A stretch of DNA of 64,000 bases from Enoplosus armatus (lineage: Eukaryota > Chordata > Actinopteri > Centrarchiformes > Enoplosidae). The notes beneath the pieces are model-generated. The model was given only the letters and a program-made list of their open reading frames with translations, was not told the DNA's origin and searched no databases. The position numbers and the translations under genes are program-made. The DNA lies in the NCBI RefSeq assembly GCF_043641665.1, contig NC_092183.1, positions 18,893,501 through 18,957,500 of the forward strand, in the 5' to 3' direction. This document shows positions 62,401-64,000 of the stretch, piece by piece (the first letter of the stretch is position 1; each line of letters starts with the position of its first letter).

Positions 62401-64000
62401 GCTCTGACAGCGAGTGACGACTCTTTCCATCAGTGGCACTGGAGTGTATGACAGCCAGTCAAGGAAATAGGAGAGAGAGTGCCTCTTAAGTTCCACAAAG
62501 TAACAGTGTATCTGAATAACACAACTTGTCAGTTCAATGCCGCTATGCTTCAGAGAACTGAGGCTTGCTAAGAGGTGGAGGGAATGAGGTGCAAAGGTTA
62601 GAAATGTAATCTGAGAAAGACAATTACCGTCACTTATGGTGTCTTTTGTGAAGCAGGCCTGTTTTTATCAGTGACGCTAATTTATCTCAATGGTATTTAC
62701 AGAGGACCAAGAGGACGGTGCTGCGGGAGGGAGAAACAGAGAAAAGGCTGTCAAACCAATTCCCACCAAACCCCGCTTCCTTCATTATCTTTGGCTGTTG
62801 GCTACAGAAATTCTTAATTAGGTGGCTGGTTGTGCAATTGCTTTGTCTGCCTCCTTTGTTCTTTATATGTATATATGCTTTATCATTAAAACACAAAAAG
62901 ATGGTGAGGTGATGGTTGCTTTTATACTAAAGACGTGTGAATGAAAAAGGAGTTTTCTATTTATGTTGGTGTGAAAAATACATACGGTCCACATGAAAGA
63001 TTTATGTTTCACATTATATATTCCCTCACAAGACAATATGGGTGTAATTACCCCATTGCTTGAATGGTAGTGTCACTGGTTCAACAACATTTCATATTAA
63101 AAAGACTGAGCACCAAAAGTATTTCCCTCCAAACTCTGCTGAACCTGCAGCAGTCAGGTCTCCCACTGAGCAGCTTTGATCATGTGTGTTTGAGCGGAGG
63201 CAGGTGCTTCAGGCGTTTAGCGAGCATGGGCCAAGACCTCTCCCCTGAACTTCGCTCAACTTGGACGGCTCAGCCAAAGCTGGAGCACCAGCGCTGCCTT
63301 GCGCAGGACACCCAGGCCACCAGCTCCACATTCTTAATCACAGGGTGGAACTGATTCAATTCATTTGGCCTGGGAGCAGATATGGAGCCATTACGTCCTT
63401 ATTAACAGAGTGCGGAGGTGGAGCCACACCTGAATGCTCTGGAAATGGGCAGCGCGCTCAGCTGATTCAACTGCAGGAGGGATGCTGTGGAGGAGCAAGG
63501 GAGGGAGGGGGGGCCGCTATTTAAAGACGTAGGGGCTAAATTTGATTAATCCATAAACTAATTTACTACATCTGATAATGTGCTGGTAACACATCCACAC
63601 AGGGACTGCTATGATTATATCAGTTATGGTTCATGGCCATCTAAGATAAGGTTAAGCTTGTGGCTCAGAAGAGGGAAGGGGCGTAATTGAGTTAGCATTA
63701 GGCCAAAACCATGCTATGATTTCTACCAAGGTATATAAAGTGTGACATGTAGCTTGAGGACACTTGGTATTTGGTAATGAGCCCATTACCTGATTTTATG
63801 TAATGAAAACGCAGTACAGTTATCATTTGACTAGCTAACTAAAATCTATTTCACTGTTTTACATTGTTGAAAAATTTACAAAAAGCTACGTATTAGACCA
63901 AAACTGACATGCCAAGCTCCATGGTATCCTCATTTTGGGGTATATAAAATCTTAATCTGTGCTATAATACAACATCTAAGAAATAGCATAACTTCCTCAT

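Larger units (their letters stand above)
42962..64000 (-). other. ttc28 5' intron, at least 21 kb, 5' end outside window
   Basis: No minus-strand sequence resembling the TTC28 N-terminus occurs here, so the whole stretch is intronic unless an unrelated nested gene exists. It holds a T-rich tract at 43230-43250, microsatellites at 48174-48202, 51003-51022, 53875-53911 and 59393-59414, a foldback element at 53356-53762, a promoter-like cluster at about 55780-56140, a retrotransposon tail at 58081-58128, and several AT-rich stretches that look like conserved non-coding DNA. Confidence 0.82.

Overview
The window is vertebrate nuclear DNA, most likely from a ray-finned fish. It carries one recognisable gene, on the minus strand: ttc28 (tetratricopeptide repeat domain 28). 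Seven internal coding exons (42814-42961, 37295-37567, 35669-35799, 14197-14704, 4313-5109, 3626-4170, 1838-2361, in transcript order) join in frame with GT-AG borders and compatible phases at all six junctions. They give 2,926 nt, about 975 codons, of uninterrupted TPR array. The encoded protein is close to vertebrate TTC28 along its whole length. Neither end of the gene is present: the exon with the start codon and the first TPRs lies beyond base 64000, and the exons after the visible TPR array lie before base 1. The fish assignment (probably a percomorph) is inferred from the interspersed repeats, intron sizes and density of CA microsatellites.

Layout from left to right: 1-1837 intron; 1838-5109 three exons grouped within 3.3 kb, two of them separated by a 142-bp intron; 5110-14196 a 9.1-kb intron; 14197-14704 an exon; 14705-35668 a 21-kb intron with most of the microsatellites, a non-LTR retrotransposon remnant and a non-autonomous DNA transposon; 35669-37567 two exons around a 1.5-kb intron almost half filled by two adjoining repeats; 37568-42813 a 5.2-kb intron; 42814-42961 the first visible exon; 42962-64000 at least 21 kb of 5' intron. 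That last intron holds a foldback DNA element whose arms encode a THAP-like peptide, a CpG-containing promoter-like cluster, a retrotransposon tail and several stretches that look like conserved non-coding DNA.

From work on the mammalian protein, TTC28 is a large TPR scaffold that associates with Aurora B and acts at the spindle midzone and midbody in cytokinesis. The window covers most of the TPR solenoid and none of the C-terminal region. I found no second protein-coding gene, no RNA gene, no CRISPR array and no new multi-gene system. The items most worth checking are the foldback element (53356-53762) and the promoter-like cluster (about 55780-56140).
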